From Gallionellaceae bacterium (lineage in GTDB: Bacteria > Pseudomonadota > Gammaproteobacteria > Burkholderiales > Gallionellaceae): a DNA stretch of 37,437 nucleotides. The first letter of the stretch is position 1. Each line of letters starts with the position of its first letter. The DNA lies in NCBI GenBank assembly GCA_009885195.1, contig VFLG01000037.1:1-37437 (forward strand), given 5' to 3'. Of this stretch, positions 21,959-32,715 are shown in pieces. Made by a program: the position numbers and the translations under genes. Under the pieces are notes generated by a model, which made no database searches, was not told the DNA's origin, and worked only from the letters and a program-made list of their open reading frames with translations.

Positions 21959-24900
21959 CTACAGTGATTCCCACATCTTCTGCAATCGCTTCACCGACAC
22001 GATTACCGGGGTTTTTAACTCTTGCGCGAACAGCGAAACACGCAGCTCCTGCAACATCCAGCCGAACTCAACCAGCGGCGTATTGTCGCGTTCTGTCTCG
22101 CATCTGCGCTGCCACGCCTGCTGCAAAGACTGCATTTGCATGAATTGCCGCGCATCGCGCGCCGGGTCGGCGCGCAACTTTTCCAGCCGCACGTTAATCG
22201 CCTTGAGGTAGCGCGGCACGTGCTGCAAACGCTGGTAAGGCGTATCTGCGACAAACTCCCTGGGTAGCATCCATGCACACTGCGCGCGCATGTCCTGCAC
22301 GGCCTGGGCATGTGCCTTGGCGGCGGACAAATTTTTCTGCACCAGTTGATACTCGCTTAATATCGTGCCGGTCAGCCGCGCAATCTCCTGCGCCACCAAG
22401 GTCAAGCGGCTTTTTGCTTCCTTGCAGCGCGCGCTGAATTCTTTTTCATTCGCTGGCCAAGGTTCGTTCAAACAGCATCGATCAAAAGTCACCGCCAAAA
22501 GCTGACGCTGCAAATCCTGCGCACTGCCAAATGGCAGGAACTGCATGGCCAGCGCCTGCAAGCCGAGATTTTTTTCCAGAAATTTGACCTGCTCCTTCAA
22601 CGCCAGCATGAACAAGCGGCGCATCCCAGAGCGATGTGCGGCCAGCGCCTCGTCGCGCGTATCGAAAGCACACAGCGTCACCGCATCGCCTTCGTCCACC
22701 AGCGCGTTGAATAGGGTCACGGTCTGGCTGGCGCGTGTTTCTTCGCGGGTTGGGTCGAAGTCACCGAAATCCCAGCTTGTGTGCCGCTTCAATTCCTCCC
22801 CCACCCCAGCCCTCCCCCCATGGGAAAGAGAGTCAACCTTCCGGTTCGCGAGGTTCAGTCCCTCCCCCCCGGTGGGATGGATTAGGGTGGAGGTCGGCGC
22901 CCACTCAGCGCGCAACTGCACGAAATTACGCGATACACCCAGCTGCCTGCCATACTCATCTACCACCCGAAAATTCATCAGCAGATGGGCGGGCAACTGC
23001 TCCAAACGAAATGCATCCAGCGGCACTTCCAATTGTTTTTGCGCACGAATGAAGCGCGCCAAGGCTTCCAGCAATGGCATATCCGAAGGCTGTACTTCCC
23101 GGCAAAACTGTGCGGAAAATTCCGGCACCGGCACCAGATTGCGGCGCAGCTTCTGCGGCAGGCTCTTCACCAGTTGCGTCACTTTTTCCGCCAGCAAACC
23201 GGGCACCAGATATTCGCACTGCGGCGCGGACACCTGATTAATCAAGGCCTGTGGCACGGCAAGGGTCACGCCATCGTCGCTCTTGCCCGGCGCGAAGTTA
23301 TAGGCCAAGGCATAACTGATGTTGTTCATCACCAGTTGCGGCGGAAACTGATCGGTGGTGATCCCTGCCGCCTCGTGGCGCATTAAATCGTCGCGTTGCA
23401 AATACAACAGACGCGGCGAGTCGCGCTCTGCCTCCTTGCGCCAGGCCTCGAACGCCGCGCCATTGTGGATGTTCTGCCCGGAAAGATGACCGGGAATGCG
23501 GCTGTCGTAAAAGGCATAAATTAATTCATCATCCACCAGCACATCGGGACGACGCGATTTGTGCTCCAGCGCTTCGATGTCATGTATCAGCTTCTGGTTG
23601 TGCGCGAAAAACGGCGCCTGCGTGTTGAATTCCCCCGCCACCAGCGCTTGCCGGATAAACACTGCGCGCGACTCGGCCACGTTCATCGGCCCGTAATGCA
23701 CGCGCTTCTTCGGATTGATAATCAGGCCATACAAAGTGCTGCGCTCCCACGCCGCCACTTGCGCCGCCTTCTTTTCCCAATGCGGATCGAAATAGTGGCG
23801 CTTGATCAGATGTGCGCCCACTTCTTCCAGCCACTCCGGTTCGATGCGCGCCATGCAGCGCGCGTAGAGCTTGGTGGTTTCCACCAGCTCCGCCGCCACC
23901 ACCCACTTGACACCTTTTTTTGCCAGCACCGAATTGGGCGCAATAAAGAACTTTATTTCGCGTGCGCCCAGATAATATATTTCGCGGTCTACGCTTTTGT
24001 AGCCGATATTGCCCAGCAGGCCGGCGAGCAGGGCTTTGTGAATTTGCTCATAAGTGGCGGGCTGCTCATTCATGCGCATCCCCATCTCGGCCACCTGCGC
24101 ATGTAGCTGCTGATACAGTTCATGCCACTCGCGCAGACGCAGCGGCGACAAGAACTTTTCGCGGCATTCATTCGCCCACAGGCGATTGGTTTTTTTATGC
24201 TTCACCGCCTCCTGAAACCACGCCCACAATTTCACATAGGCCAAAAAATCCGAGCGCTCGTCGTTAAAGCGCTGATGCGCGGCATCCGCCGCCTCGCGCC
24301 GCTCCGACGGGCGATCGCGCGGGTCCTGCAAGGCCAGCGCGCTGGCGATGATCAGAATTTCCTGCAAGCAGTGATATTGCCGCCCGGCCAGCAACAGGCG
24401 GGCAATTTTTGGGTCCAGCGGTAACTTCGCCAGTTCAGCTCCCAGCGGGGTGAGTTGCCAATGCCCTCTCCCCAACCCTCCCCCCAAGGGGGAGGGAGCA
24501 AAACCGCCCCCCTCTCCCTCGGGGAGAGGGGATGGGGGAGAGGGAGAGCGCCTCTCTTCAATCGCCCCCAACTCAATTAACAATTGATAGCCATCCGCTA
24601 TCGAGCGCGAGCCAGGCGGCTCAATGAACGGAAATTTTTCGATCTCGCCCAGCTTCAAGGCGCTCATGCGCAATATGACGGTGGCAAGGGATACGCGAAA
24701 AATCTCGGCATCGGCATATTCCGCACGCGCCAGAAAATCCGCCTCGTCGTACAAGCGCACACATATCCCGCTCATCACCCGACCGCAGCGCCCGGCACGC
24801 TGGTTGGCCGATGCGCGCGCAATTTTCTCGATGCGCAACTGTTCCACTTTCTGGCGGACGCTGTAGCGGTTGACGCGCGCCTGTCCGCTGTCTATCACAT

Positions 24901-25855
24901 AGCCGATGTTGGGTACGGTGAGCGAAGTCTCCGCCACGTTGGTGGCCAACACCACGCGGCGCTGATTGGTTGGCTTGAACACGCGATCCTGCTCGGCCGC
25001 CGACAAGCGCGAGAACAGCGGCAATATTTCCACGCCTTTTGGGTGATGCTTGCGCAAGGCTTCCGCCGTGTCGCGAATTTCGCGCTCGCCCGGCAAAAAC
25101 ACCAGCACATCGCCGCGCAAACCGCCGATCGCAAGTTCATCCAGCGCCGCGCACACTGCTTGCGGAACGTCCTCCATGTCACCTTCGGCCTTCTCCTGCA
25201 AGGGACGATAGCGCACTTCAACTGGATAGCTGCGCCCGCTGACCTGCATCACAGGCGCACCATTGAAATGCCTGGAGAAGCGCTCCGCATCCAGCGTGGC
25301 CGAGGTAATGATGAGCTTGAGTTCGGGGCGTCGCGGTAGCAACTGTATGAAGTAACCCAGCAGAAAATCAACATTGAGCGAGCGCTCATGCGCCTCGTCA
25401 ATAATGATCGTGTCGTATTTTTTAAGCTGCGGATCGCTCTGAATTTCCGCCAGCAAAATGCCATCGGTCATCAACTTGACGCAAGTATCGGCCGATACCT
25501 TGTCGTTAAAGCGCACCTTGTAACCCACCACGCCACCCAGCTCGGATTTGAGTTCATGCGCAATGCGCGCGGCCACCGTGCGTGCGGCCACGCGGCGTGG
25601 CTGGGTGTGAGCAATCACTCCTTGTATGCCACGGCCTATACTCAAACAAATTTTAGGGAGCTGCGTGGTCTTGCCGGAGCCGGTCTCGCCACACACGATG
25701 ATGACCTGATGCGCTTGAATGGCCTGCGCCAATTCTTCGCGGCGCAACACCACCGGCAGGTCGGGCGGAAATTTGATTGGGTCTAGCAGTTCGATGCGCG
25801 CTGCACGGCGCGCTTGCGCAGAGTTTGCCTGTGGAAGGGAAGGTGAGTGTGCCAT
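21959..25855 (-). CDS. hrpA: ATP-dependent RNA helicase HrpA (DEAH box)
   Basis: IIVCGETGSGKTTQLPKICL, IIIDEAHERSLNVDFLLGY, NQRAGRCGRV, long HrpA-type C-terminal extension; about 1300 aa. Confidence 0.94.
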   Translation of the reverse strand: MAHSPSLPQANSAQARRAARIELLDPIKFPPDLPVVLRREELAQAIQAHQVIIVCGETGSGKTTQLPKICLSIGRGIQGVIAHTQPRRVAARTVAARIAHELKSELGGVVGYKVRFNDKVSADTCVKLMTDGILLAEIQSDPQLKKYDTIIIDEAHERSLNVDFLLGYFIQLLPRRPELKLIITSATLDAERFSRHFNGAPVMQVSGRSYPVEVRYRPLQEKAEGDMEDVPQAVCAALDELAIGGLRGDVLVFLPGEREIRDTAEALRKHHPKGVEILPLFSRLSAAEQDRVFKPTNQRRVVLATNVAETSLTVPNIGYVIDSGQARVNRYSVRQKVEQLRIEKIARASANQRAGRCGRVMSGICVRLYDEADFLARAEYADAEIFRVSLATVILRMSALKLGEIEKFPFIEPPGSRSIADGYQLLIELGAIEERRSPSPPSPLPEGEGGGFAPSPLGGGLGRGHWQLTPLGAELAKLPLDPKIARLLLAGRQYHCLQEILIIASALALQDPRDRPSERREAADAAHQRFNDERSDFLAYVKLWAWFQEAVKHKKTNRLWANECREKFLSPLRLREWHELYQQLHAQVAEMGMRMNEQPATYEQIHKALLAGLLGNIGYKSVDREIYYLGAREIKFFIAPNSVLAKKGVKWVVAAELVETTKLYARCMARIEPEWLEEVGAHLIKRHYFDPHWEKKAAQVAAWERSTLYGLIINPKKRVHYGPMNVAESRAVFIRQALVAGEFNTQAPFFAHNQKLIHDIEALEHKSRRPDVLVDDELIYAFYDSRIPGHLSGQNIHNGAAFEAWRKEAERDSPRLLYLQRDDLMRHEAAGITTDQFPPQLVMNNISYALAYNFAPGKSDDGVTLAVPQALINQVSAPQCEYLVPGLLAEKVTQLVKSLPQKLRRNLVPVPEFSAQFCREVQPSDMPLLEALARFIRAQKQLEVPLDAFRLEQLPAHLLMNFRVVDEYGRQLGVSRNFVQLRAEWAPTSTLIHPTGGEGLNLANRKVDSLSHGGRAGVGEELKRHTSWDFGDFDPTREETRASQTVTLFNALVDEGDAVTLCAFDTRDEALAAHRSGMRRLFMLALKEQVKFLEKNLGLQALAMQFLPFGSAQDLQRQLLAVTFDRCCLNEPWPANEKEFSARCKEAKSRLTLVAQEIARLTGTILSEYQLVQKNLSAAKAHAQAVQDMRAQCAWMLPREFVADTPYQRLQHVPRYLKAINVRLEKLRADPARDARQFMQMQSLQQAWQRRCETERDNTPLVEFGWMLQELRVSLFAQELKTPVIVSVKRLQKMWESL
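22793..22893. repeat. Inverted pair of GC-rich palindromic repeats inside hrpA (pair 1)
   Basis: Copy A: cctcccccaccccagccctccccccatgggaaagagag. Copy B: ccctccccccccggtgggatggattagggtggaggt, in opposite orientation. Confidence 0.7.
24463..24550. repeat. Inverted pair of GC-rich palindromic repeats inside hrpA (pair 2)
   Basis: Copy A: ccctctccccaaccctccccccaagggggagggag. Copy B: ccctctccctcggggagaggggatgggggagaggg, in opposite orientation. Confidence 0.85.
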
Positions 25856-25908
25856 GGAGCGTGATTCTACCTAAGGCGTTCCTGATTTACCCCTGTTTTG
25901 TCATTCAT

Positions 25909-26042
25909 CCCAGATAATCCATTAGGTTTTTAACGCCCATCATTACGGCGTAGGAGCCCGATTCATCGGGCGAATATTCACGGTTAATCGCCCGATGAAT
26001 CGGGCTCCTACAATGAACGAACGGCCTAATGGATTATCTGGG
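25909..26042. repeat. REPIN/MITE-like nested inverted repeat
   Basis: Outer 18-bp perfect arms (25909-25926 / 26025-26042) and inner 24-bp perfect arms gtaggagcccgattcatcgggcga (25950-25973) / tcgcccgatgaatcgggctcctac (25988-26011). Confidence 0.9.
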
Positions 26043-26127
26043 TTCATTACAACCCACATAGGACGGATGCAATCCCTGCCGATGTTATACTTCGCCCCCA
26101 CTGTTTAACCCCAACCATGAGGAACAC

Positions 26128-26964
26128 ATGAAATCATTTTTGATGTTGTTGACGATTACGTTAACCAGTTTTAGTTTGTTCGCCACGACGGCGGAAGCCA
26201 AGCGTTTAGGCGGGGGCGGCAGTTTTGGCAAGCAGCGTTCGATAGCGCCACAGCAAACCCAGCAAGCGCCTGCCGCAGCACCGGCTCCGGGCGCAACCCC
26301 GGCGCAACCCGCGGGCAACAGGTGGCTGGGGCCATTGGCCGGTTTGGCCATTGGTGCAGGCTTGGCCACGTTGTTTGCCGGTGGTGGTTTGGGTGGTGCG
26401 ATGGGCGGTATTTTGATGGCCTTGCTCGCGGCTGGGTTGGTGATGTTTCTGATCGCTAAATTCCGCAAGCAGCCGCAAGCTGCCATGCAATATGCCGGAG
26501 CGACCGCGCCTTATGGCAATCCGCAACCCCTGCAACAGCCTTTGTCCGGGGGTTCAGTGTATGCCGCGTCTGCCAGTCCGACGAGCAACATTCCGCCAGA
26601 TTTTCCGGTGGAAAGTTTTCTGCGTAGCGCAAAGACTTCGTTCATCCGCTTGCAGGCTGCGAATGATCGCAAGGATTTGGACGACATCCGCGAGTACACC
26701 ACACCGGAAATGTTTGCCGAGATTTCCATGCAACTGCAGGAGCGCGGCAACGCGCCGCAGAAGACTGATGTCATCGCCATTAACGGCAACTTGCTGGAAG
26801 TGGTGAACGAGGGCGATTACGCTATTGCCAGCGTGCGCTTCACCGGTCAGTTGCGCGAGAACAATGGCACGCCGCAAAATGTGGATGAAGTGTGGCATGT
26901 GCAGAAAAATCTGCTTGATGACAAGGCAGTGTGGCTACTATCCGGGATTCAGCAAGTCGCATAA
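26128..26964 (+). CDS. Tim44-like domain membrane protein
   Basis: Signal/TM N-terminus, glycine-rich GGGSFGKQRS, C-terminal Tim44-like region (FPVESFLRSAKTSFIRLQAANDRKDLDDIREYTTPEMFAEI). Confidence 0.85.
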   Translation: MKSFLMLLTITLTSFSLFATTAEAKRLGGGGSFGKQRSIAPQQTQQAPAAAPAPGATPAQPAGNRWLGPLAGLAIGAGLATLFAGGGLGGAMGGILMALLAAGLVMFLIAKFRKQPQAAMQYAGATAPYGNPQPLQQPLSGGSVYAASASPTSNIPPDFPVESFLRSAKTSFIRLQAANDRKDLDDIREYTTPEMFAEISMQLQERGNAPQKTDVIAINGNLLEVVNEGDYAIASVRFTGQLRENNGTPQNVDEVWHVQKNLLDDKAVWLLSGIQQVA

Positions 26965-26966
26965 CC

Positions 26967-27539
26967 ATGCTGGCTCGGTCCGCTGCTGCAACCCTTAATC
27001 ACCTGCTTGCCCAGAGCGGCTGGGCATTGCAGCGGCTGGAGAAATTTTCCGGCAAGACGGCGCGCTTTGACATCGCGCCGTTTTCTTTTGCCTTTACCAT
27101 TCAGAACGACGGCTCGCTAAGTGCAGCGGCACAGGATGCCAGCGCAGATGTGCATTGCGTGATCGCACCATCCCTTTTGCCGCGCCTGGCGCTGCATGAT
27201 GAAAAAGCACATGCCGAAATTACAAGCTTCGGCGATGCCGACTTACTCGCCGAAATTTTTTATCTCAGCCGCAATCTGCGCTGGGATGCGGCGGAAGACC
27301 TGAGCCGCTTTACCGGCGATATCGCCGCCGAGCGCATCGTGCAGTTGGCCAAGTCTGTTCAGCAACAGATACGCGACTCCGCGCTCAACCTGTCGCAAGC
27401 GACGGCGGAATACTGGACTGAAGAACGCCCTCTGCTTGCCAAGCCCGCCCATGTCGCCGCCTTTGTGCATCAAGTGGACAGGTTACGCGACGATGTGGCG
27501 CGGCTGGAGCAACGTATCAACCGATTAACTCTTCCCTGA
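26967..27539 (+). CDS. ubiJ: SCP2-domain ubiquinone biosynthesis accessory factor UbiJ-like
   Basis: [46 protein letters not shown]; immediately upstream of ubiB. Start assigned manually at 26967. Confidence 0.82.
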   Translation: MLARSAAATLNHLLAQSGWALQRLEKFSGKTARFDIAPFSFAFTIQNDGSLSAAAQDASADVHCVIAPSLLPRLALHDEKAHAEITSFGDADLLAEIFYLSRNLRWDAAEDLSRFTGDIAAERIVQLAKSVQQQIRDSALNLSQATAEYWTEERPLLAKPAHVAAFVHQVDRLRDDVARLEQRINRLTLP

Positions 27540-27546
27540 ATTTGCG

Positions 27547-29070
27547 ATGCGCCTGTTACGTCTGTTCAAAATAATCTTTGTCGTGCTGCGCTTCGGCCTG
27601 GACGAGTTTCTACTCGCCCATGCGCGCACGCGCTGGCTGCTGGCACCGCTCAATACGGTACTGTTCTTCCGCGATACTTCCGCTCCGCGCGCACAAAGAT
27701 TGCGCCTGGCGCTGGAAAACCTCGGGCCGATCTTCGTCAAGTTCGGCCAGATGCTTTCCACCCGGCGCGACCTGATGCCCGCCGACATTGCCGACGAGCT
27801 GGCCAAGCTGCAGGATCAGGTTCCGCCCTTTCCGTCCGCGCAAGCCGTATCTTTGCTGGAAACCGCCTACAACAAGAAGCTGGGCGAGGTATTCCGCAGC
27901 TTTGATGAAACCCCTATCGCCAGCGCTTCGGTGGCACAAGTGCATTTTGCCGTGCTGCCGGATGGGCGAGAGGTCGCGGTGAAAATCCTGCGCCCCGGCA
28001 TCGCGCCGATCATCGCGCACGACATCGCGCTGCTCGATATTTGCGCCGGATTGATGGAGTATTGGTGGGAGGACGGCAAACGCCTCAAGCCGCGCCTGGT
28101 GGTGGCAGAATTTGAAAAATATTTGCGCGATGAGCTCGACCTGATGCGCGAAGCCTCTTGCGCCAGCCAGTTGAAGCGCAACTTTGCCAGTTCCAATTTG
28201 CTGCTGGTGCCGGAAGTGTACTGGGACTGGTGCACCACTGATGTAATGGTGATGGAACGCATGGATGGCATCCCCATCAGCCAGATGGACAAGCTGCTTG
28301 CGGCGGGCATCGACATTCCCAAGCTGGCCGCAAATGGTGTCGAGATTTTTTACTGCCAGGTTTTCCGTGATGGATTTTTCCATGCCGACATGCATCCCGG
28401 CAATGTGCAGGTAGCGGCGGATGGGCGCTACATCGCGCTCGATTTCGGCATCATGGGCACGCTCACCGACAGCGACAAAAATTATCTGGCGCAGAATTTT
28501 ATTGCTTTTTTCCAGCGCGATTACAAGCGCGTAGCCCAAGTGCATATCGAGTCCGGCTGGGCACCGGCGGATACCCGGGTGGACGAACTGGAATCGGCCA
28601 TCCGCGCCGTGTGCGAACCGATCTTCGACAAGCCGTTGCGCGAAGTTTCGTTCGGCCGCGTGCTGCTGCGCCTGTTCCAAACCTCGCGCCGCTTCGGCAT
28701 CGAAGTTCAGCCGCAACTGGTGCTGCTGCAAAAAACTTTGCTCAACATCGAAGGCTTGGGACTGCAACTTGATCCCGAGCTGGACTTGTGGAAGACCGCC
28801 ATGCCCTGGCTGGAACGCTGGATGAAGGAGCAAATCGGCTGGCGCGGCTTCCTCAAAACCTTGCGCGCCGAGGCACCGCGCTATGCGACGCTGCTGCCGC
28901 AACTGCCGCGCCTGCTGCACCAACGCCTGAATGAAAATCCCGCCGCAGAAATTGCGAGCGCGTTGCGCGAATTGACAGCCCAGCACAGACGAAGCAATCA
29001 ATGGCTGATGGTTATTGCTGTGCTGCTTACCGCAGCGGGGTTGTTATTGTTTTATTTCAGATTGCATTAA
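27547..29070 (+). CDS. ubiB: Ubiquinone biosynthesis regulatory kinase-like protein UbiB
   Basis: [40 protein letters not shown] (KxGQ motif), [18 protein letters not shown]-terminal TM. Confidence 0.94.
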   Translation: MRLLRLFKIIFVVLRFGLDEFLLAHARTRWLLAPLNTVLFFRDTSAPRAQRLRLALENLGPIFVKFGQMLSTRRDLMPADIADELAKLQDQVPPFPSAQAVSLLETAYNKKLGEVFRSFDETPIASASVAQVHFAVLPDGREVAVKILRPGIAPIIAHDIALLDICAGLMEYWWEDGKRLKPRLVVAEFEKYLRDELDLMREASCASQLKRNFASSNLLLVPEVYWDWCTTDVMVMERMDGIPISQMDKLLAAGIDIPKLAANGVEIFYCQVFRDGFFHADMHPGNVQVAADGRYIALDFGIMGTLTDSDKNYLAQNFIAFFQRDYKRVAQVHIESGWAPADTRVDELESAIRAVCEPIFDKPLREVSFGRVLLRLFQTSRRFGIEVQPQLVLLQKTLLNIEGLGLQLDPELDLWKTAMPWLERWMKEQIGWRGFLKTLRAEAPRYATLLPQLPRLLHQRLNENPAAEIASALRELTAQHRRSNQWLMVIAVLLTAAGLLLFYFRLH

Positions 29071-29084
29071 AAACGGCACCAATC

Positions 29085-29210
29085 CAAACCCGTTCGTGGT
29101 GAGGTATCGAACCACTTGATAGCTGCCCTTCGATACGCCCTGCGTACCCTGTGCTGAGGCTCCTGAGGTATCGAAGGGCGAAGCATCAGGACGAACGGTA
29201 TGGTCTAACC
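29085..29210. repeat. Dispersed intergenic repeat (same family as 17365-17535)
   Basis: cgttcgtggtgaggtatcgaaccac...cccttcgatacgccctgcgtaccctgtgctgaggctcctgaggtatcgaagggcgaagcatcaggacgaacgg; terminal cgttcgt/acgaacg inverted. Confidence 0.85.
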
Positions 29211-29224
29211 GAATAGTATTGGGA

Positions 29225-31051
29225 CTATTCCACCGTTACCGACTTGGCAAGATTTCTGGGTTTGTCTACGTCCGTCCCCTTTTTCAAGGCCACGTAATAG
29301 GCCAATAGTTGCAGCGCGATGGTGTGCAGAATAGGGCTCAAATATCCGGCGTGTTCGGGCATTTGCATGATATGGACACCGTCACTTGGCTGCAAGCGCG
29401 TGCCGGCATCGGCGAATACATACAGTTCGCCGCCGCGCGCGCGCACTTCCTGCAGATTGGATTTGAGTTTTTCCAGCAAGGCATCATTCGGCGCCACGGC
29501 AATCACCGGCATGTCCTTGTCCACCAAGGCCAGCGGGCCGTGCTTGAGTTCCCCCGCAGGATAAGCCTCGGCATGGATGTAAGAAATTTCCTTGAGCTTG
29601 AGCGCGCCCTCCAGTGCGATGGGGTAATGCAAGCCGCGCCCGAGGAACAGGGCGTGGCGCTTGTCGGCAAAGCGCTCGGCCAATTTTGCGATCTCCGGCT
29701 CGAGATTCAGCACAGCCTGCGCCGCACTGGGCAGGTGGCGCAACGCATGTAAATGTCCCTGTTCTTGTTGCACGCTCAATCTTCCGCGCTGCTTAGCCAG
29801 CAGCAGGGTAAGCAGGAATAGGGCTGCCAGTTGAGTGGTAAAGGCCTTGGTTGAAGCAACGCCGATTTCCGGCCCGGCGCGGGTCAGGAAGCGCAGCTTG
29901 GACAATCTGACCAATGCACTTTCCGGCACATTACAAATAGACAGGGTATGCACATGTCCTGTTTCCTTGGCATGGTTGAGCGCGGCCAGGGTATCGGCGG
30001 TTTCTCCCGATTGTGAAATGGTCACAACCAGTGTATCGGGGTTGGCGACGCTGACGCGGTAGCGGTATTCGCTGGCAATTTCCACGTTGCACGGAATGCC
30101 GGCAATCTCTTCCAGCCAGTAGCGCGCCACCAGCCCGGCGTGGTGGCTGGTGCCGCAAGCCAGAATGAGTATGCTTTTTACTTGTGCGAACGAGGCAGCG
30201 GCCTCGGCTCCGAAAATGCCCGGTATCAGCGACTGGCTGTTGCATACGCCTTCCAACGTGTCTGCCAGCGCCTGTGGCTGTTCGTGAATTTCTTTCTGCA
30301 TGTAGTGGCGATACTCGCCCAGTTCCACGCTTTCGTTGCTCAGCTCGCTGACGTGCAGCGGACGCTCCACCGCCTCGCCCCTGGCATTGAAAATACGGTA
30401 GCCGTGCAGGCTTATTTCGGCCACATCGCCTTCTTCCAAATACACCACATTTTTTGTTACTGCCAGCAGCGCCGATACATCAGATGCGATGAAATTTTCT
30501 TCTATTCCGACTCCCAGCAGCAGCGGACTGCCCTTGCGTGCGCAGATCAATTGATCGGCATTGTCCGCCGCCACCACTCCGATAGCGTAAGCGCCCACTA
30601 GCTCGGACAGCGCGGTCTGGGTTGCAACCAGCAGGCTATTGCCGCGCGCGTAGTGGCTATGGATAAGGTGCGCGATGACTTCGCTGTCGGTGTCGGAGGT
30701 GAAAACATAGCCTTGCGCGGTCAGGCGCGTGCGCATCGCTTCGTAGTTTTCAATGATGCCGTTGTGCACCACGGCAATGAGATTGTTGCTCATATGCGGA
30801 TGGGCATTGCGCTCGCTGGGCACGCCGTGCGTGGCCCAGCGCGTATGGGCGATACCGAGATGGCTGCTGATATTGGCGCTGATTGCGCTTAACTTTGCTA
30901 CCCGCCCGGTGCTGCGCTCGCGCTGCAATTGCTGGTTGTTAACCACCACCAAACCAGCCGAATCATAGCCGCGATATTCCAGGCGTTGCAAGCCTTGCAG
31001 CAGGATGGGGACGACATTGCGCTGCGCGATTGCGCCGACGATTCCGCACAT
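29225..31051 (-). CDS. glmS: Glutamine--fructose-6-phosphate aminotransferase
   Basis: [36 protein letters not shown]-domain motifs, C-terminal [13 protein letters not shown]. Confidence 0.96.
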   Translation of the reverse strand: MCGIVGAIAQRNVVPILLQGLQRLEYRGYDSAGLVVVNNQQLQRERSTGRVAKLSAISANISSHLGIAHTRWATHGVPSERNAHPHMSNNLIAVVHNGIIENYEAMRTRLTAQGYVFTSDTDSEVIAHLIHSHYARGNSLLVATQTALSELVGAYAIGVVAADNADQLICARKGSPLLLGVGIEENFIASDVSALLAVTKNVVYLEEGDVAEISLHGYRIFNARGEAVERPLHVSELSNESVELGEYRHYMQKEIHEQPQALADTLEGVCNSQSLIPGIFGAEAAASFAQVKSILILACGTSHHAGLVARYWLEEIAGIPCNVEIASEYRYRVSVANPDTLVVTISQSGETADTLAALNHAKETGHVHTLSICNVPESALVRLSKLRFLTRAGPEIGVASTKAFTTQLAALFLLTLLLAKQRGRLSVQQEQGHLHALRHLPSAAQAVLNLEPEIAKLAERFADKRHALFLGRGLHYPIALEGALKLKEISYIHAEAYPAGELKHGPLALVDKDMPVIAVAPNDALLEKLKSNLQEVRARGGELYVFADAGTRLQPSDGVHIMQMPEHAGYLSPILHTIALQLLAYYVALKKGTDVDKPRNLAKSVTVE

Positions 31052-32425
31052 TTATTTTTTTTCCTTTGTTGGCCGTTGCCAATCCGGTACCGTGATTTGT
31101 TTGGCGCGCGCCAGGGTCAGCTCATTTTCTGGCGCATCGAGGGTAATGGTGGAACCGGCACCAATAGTCGCACCGCGCCCGATTTTTACCGGCGCCACCA
31201 GTTGCGTGTTGGAACCGATGAACACATCGTCTTCGATAATGGTGCGGTGCTTGTTCGCGCCATCGTAGTTACAGGTGATCGTGCCCGCGCCGATGTTGAC
31301 GCGGCTGCCCACGCTGCTGTCGCCGATGTAACTCAAGTGATTGGCTTTGCTTTGGGCGGCGATCTCGCTGTTTTTCACCTCGACGAAGTTACCGATGTGG
31401 ACTTCATCATGCAGTTTGCTGCCGGGGCGCAAACGGGCATAGGGACCGATGCGGCAGTTTTCTCCGATTTCTGCCTGGTCAATATGGCTGTAGGGGGCAA
31501 TGCGCGTACCGGCGGCAATGCTCGAATTTTTGATGATGCTGTAAGCGCCTACTTGCACGTCGTTGCCGAGATGTACTTCACCTTCAAAAATACAGCCAAC
31601 ATCAATCTCGACCTCGCGTCCGCACACCAGCTTGCCGCGCACATCCAGACGCGCAGGGTCGGCCAGCGTAACGCCTTGTAGCAGCAACTGATGCGCTTGT
31701 TCATGTTGCCAGATGCGCTCCAGTTCGGCCAGTTGCACCTTGCTGTTGACGCCCATCACTTCCCAGGCGTGCGCCGGTTGCACGGCATGCACTGCGACAC
31801 CCTGTGCCACGGCCATCGCGACGATGTCGGTGAGGTAGTACTCACCTTGGGCGTTGTTGTTTTGCAGCTTAGCCAGCCAATTGCGCAACAAGCGGGTGGG
31901 AACAGACAGGATGCCGGTGTTCACTTCGCGTATCGCGCGCTGCTCCGCTGTGGCATCTTTTTCCTCGACGATGCTTTTAATATTGCCCGAGCTGTCGCGC
32001 ACAATGCGCCCGTAACCGGCAGGATGGCTGAGATGCAGGGTAAGCAGGGTGAGCGCATCCGGCTGGGCAAACATTTTCTCCAGCGTGGCCGGTTGCGTGA
32101 GCGGCACGTCACCATAAAGCACCAACACCAGACCACCATCATCCAATAGTGGCAATGCTTGTTGCACCGCATGGCCGGTGCCAAGCTGCGGCTCCTGCAA
32201 CACAAAGCTGGCATCATACTGCGCCATCGCCTGCGGCACCGCCTCGCCGCCATGTCCATACACCACGCAGGTCTTGCCGGGAGCATATTGAATAGCGGTG
32301 TCCAGCACATGCTGCAACAACGGACGGCCAGCCAGGGTGTGCAGCACCTTGGGTTTATCCGAATGCATGCGCTTACCTTTGCCGGCAGCGAGAATAACGA
32401 TGTTCAACGAACTCATATTCAGCAA
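31052..32425 (-). CDS. glmU: Bifunctional UDP-N-acetylglucosamine pyrophosphorylase / glucosamine-1-P acetyltransferase
   Basis: [34 protein letters not shown]; left-handed beta-helix hexapeptides. Confidence 0.96.
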   Translation of the reverse strand: MLNMSSLNIVILAAGKGKRMHSDKPKVLHTLAGRPLLQHVLDTAIQYAPGKTCVVYGHGGEAVPQAMAQYDASFVLQEPQLGTGHAVQQALPLLDDGGLVLVLYGDVPLTQPATLEKMFAQPDALTLLTLHLSHPAGYGRIVRDSSGNIKSIVEEKDATAEQRAIREVNTGILSVPTRLLRNWLAKLQNNNAQGEYYLTDIVAMAVAQGVAVHAVQPAHAWEVMGVNSKVQLAELERIWQHEQAHQLLLQGVTLADPARLDVRGKLVCGREVEIDVGCIFEGEVHLGNDVQVGAYSIIKNSSIAAGTRIAPYSHIDQAEIGENCRIGPYARLRPGSKLHDEVHIGNFVEVKNSEIAAQSKANHLSYIGDSSVGSRVNIGAGTITCNYDGANKHRTIIEDDVFIGSNTQLVAPVKIGRGATIGAGSTITLDAPENELTLARAKQITVPDWQRPTKEKK

Positions 32426-32541
32426 TTCAGTCTTTGGGAAGATACCGGATTATACATGGCGACATAAATGGAAAGCATCTTGTGGTTCGGTGCGTTTGGC
32501 CGCACCTCAAGCGTATCCGATTTATGCCACCGTGTATAAAA

Positions 32542-32569
32542 TTGACTTCCACTCTCGAAACCTTACAAT
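32542..32569 (+). promoter_or_regulatory. Sigma70-like promoter reading toward the attC-like site and lipoprotein ORF
   Basis: TTGACT (32542-32547), 16 bp, TACAAT (32564-32569). Confidence 0.5.
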
Positions 32570-32598
32570 CCCCATAAGTTCCGCTCTACGCAGGTTCA

Positions 32599-32682
32599 GT
32601 CCAACTGAGGCTTATCCGCCGCCGATAGGCGGTGGGTGTAACAAGCTTGGGCGGGGCGGCGGATAAACGCTATTCGTTAGAC
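32599..32682 (+). other. Putative integron attC recombination site
   Basis: R''-like GTCCAAC (32599-32605), L'' TTATCCGCCGCC, L' GGCGGCGGATAA (12-bp perfect complement), R'-like GTTAGAC (32676-32682; fits GTTRRRY); 84 bp. Confidence 0.6.
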
Positions 32683-32715
32683 CCAAGTAGTTTCATCCAC
32701 AAAGGGAGGTTTGCA

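Noticed and set aside
27610-29001. 463-aa minus-strand ORF
   Set aside because: Antisense to ubiB; shadow ORF.
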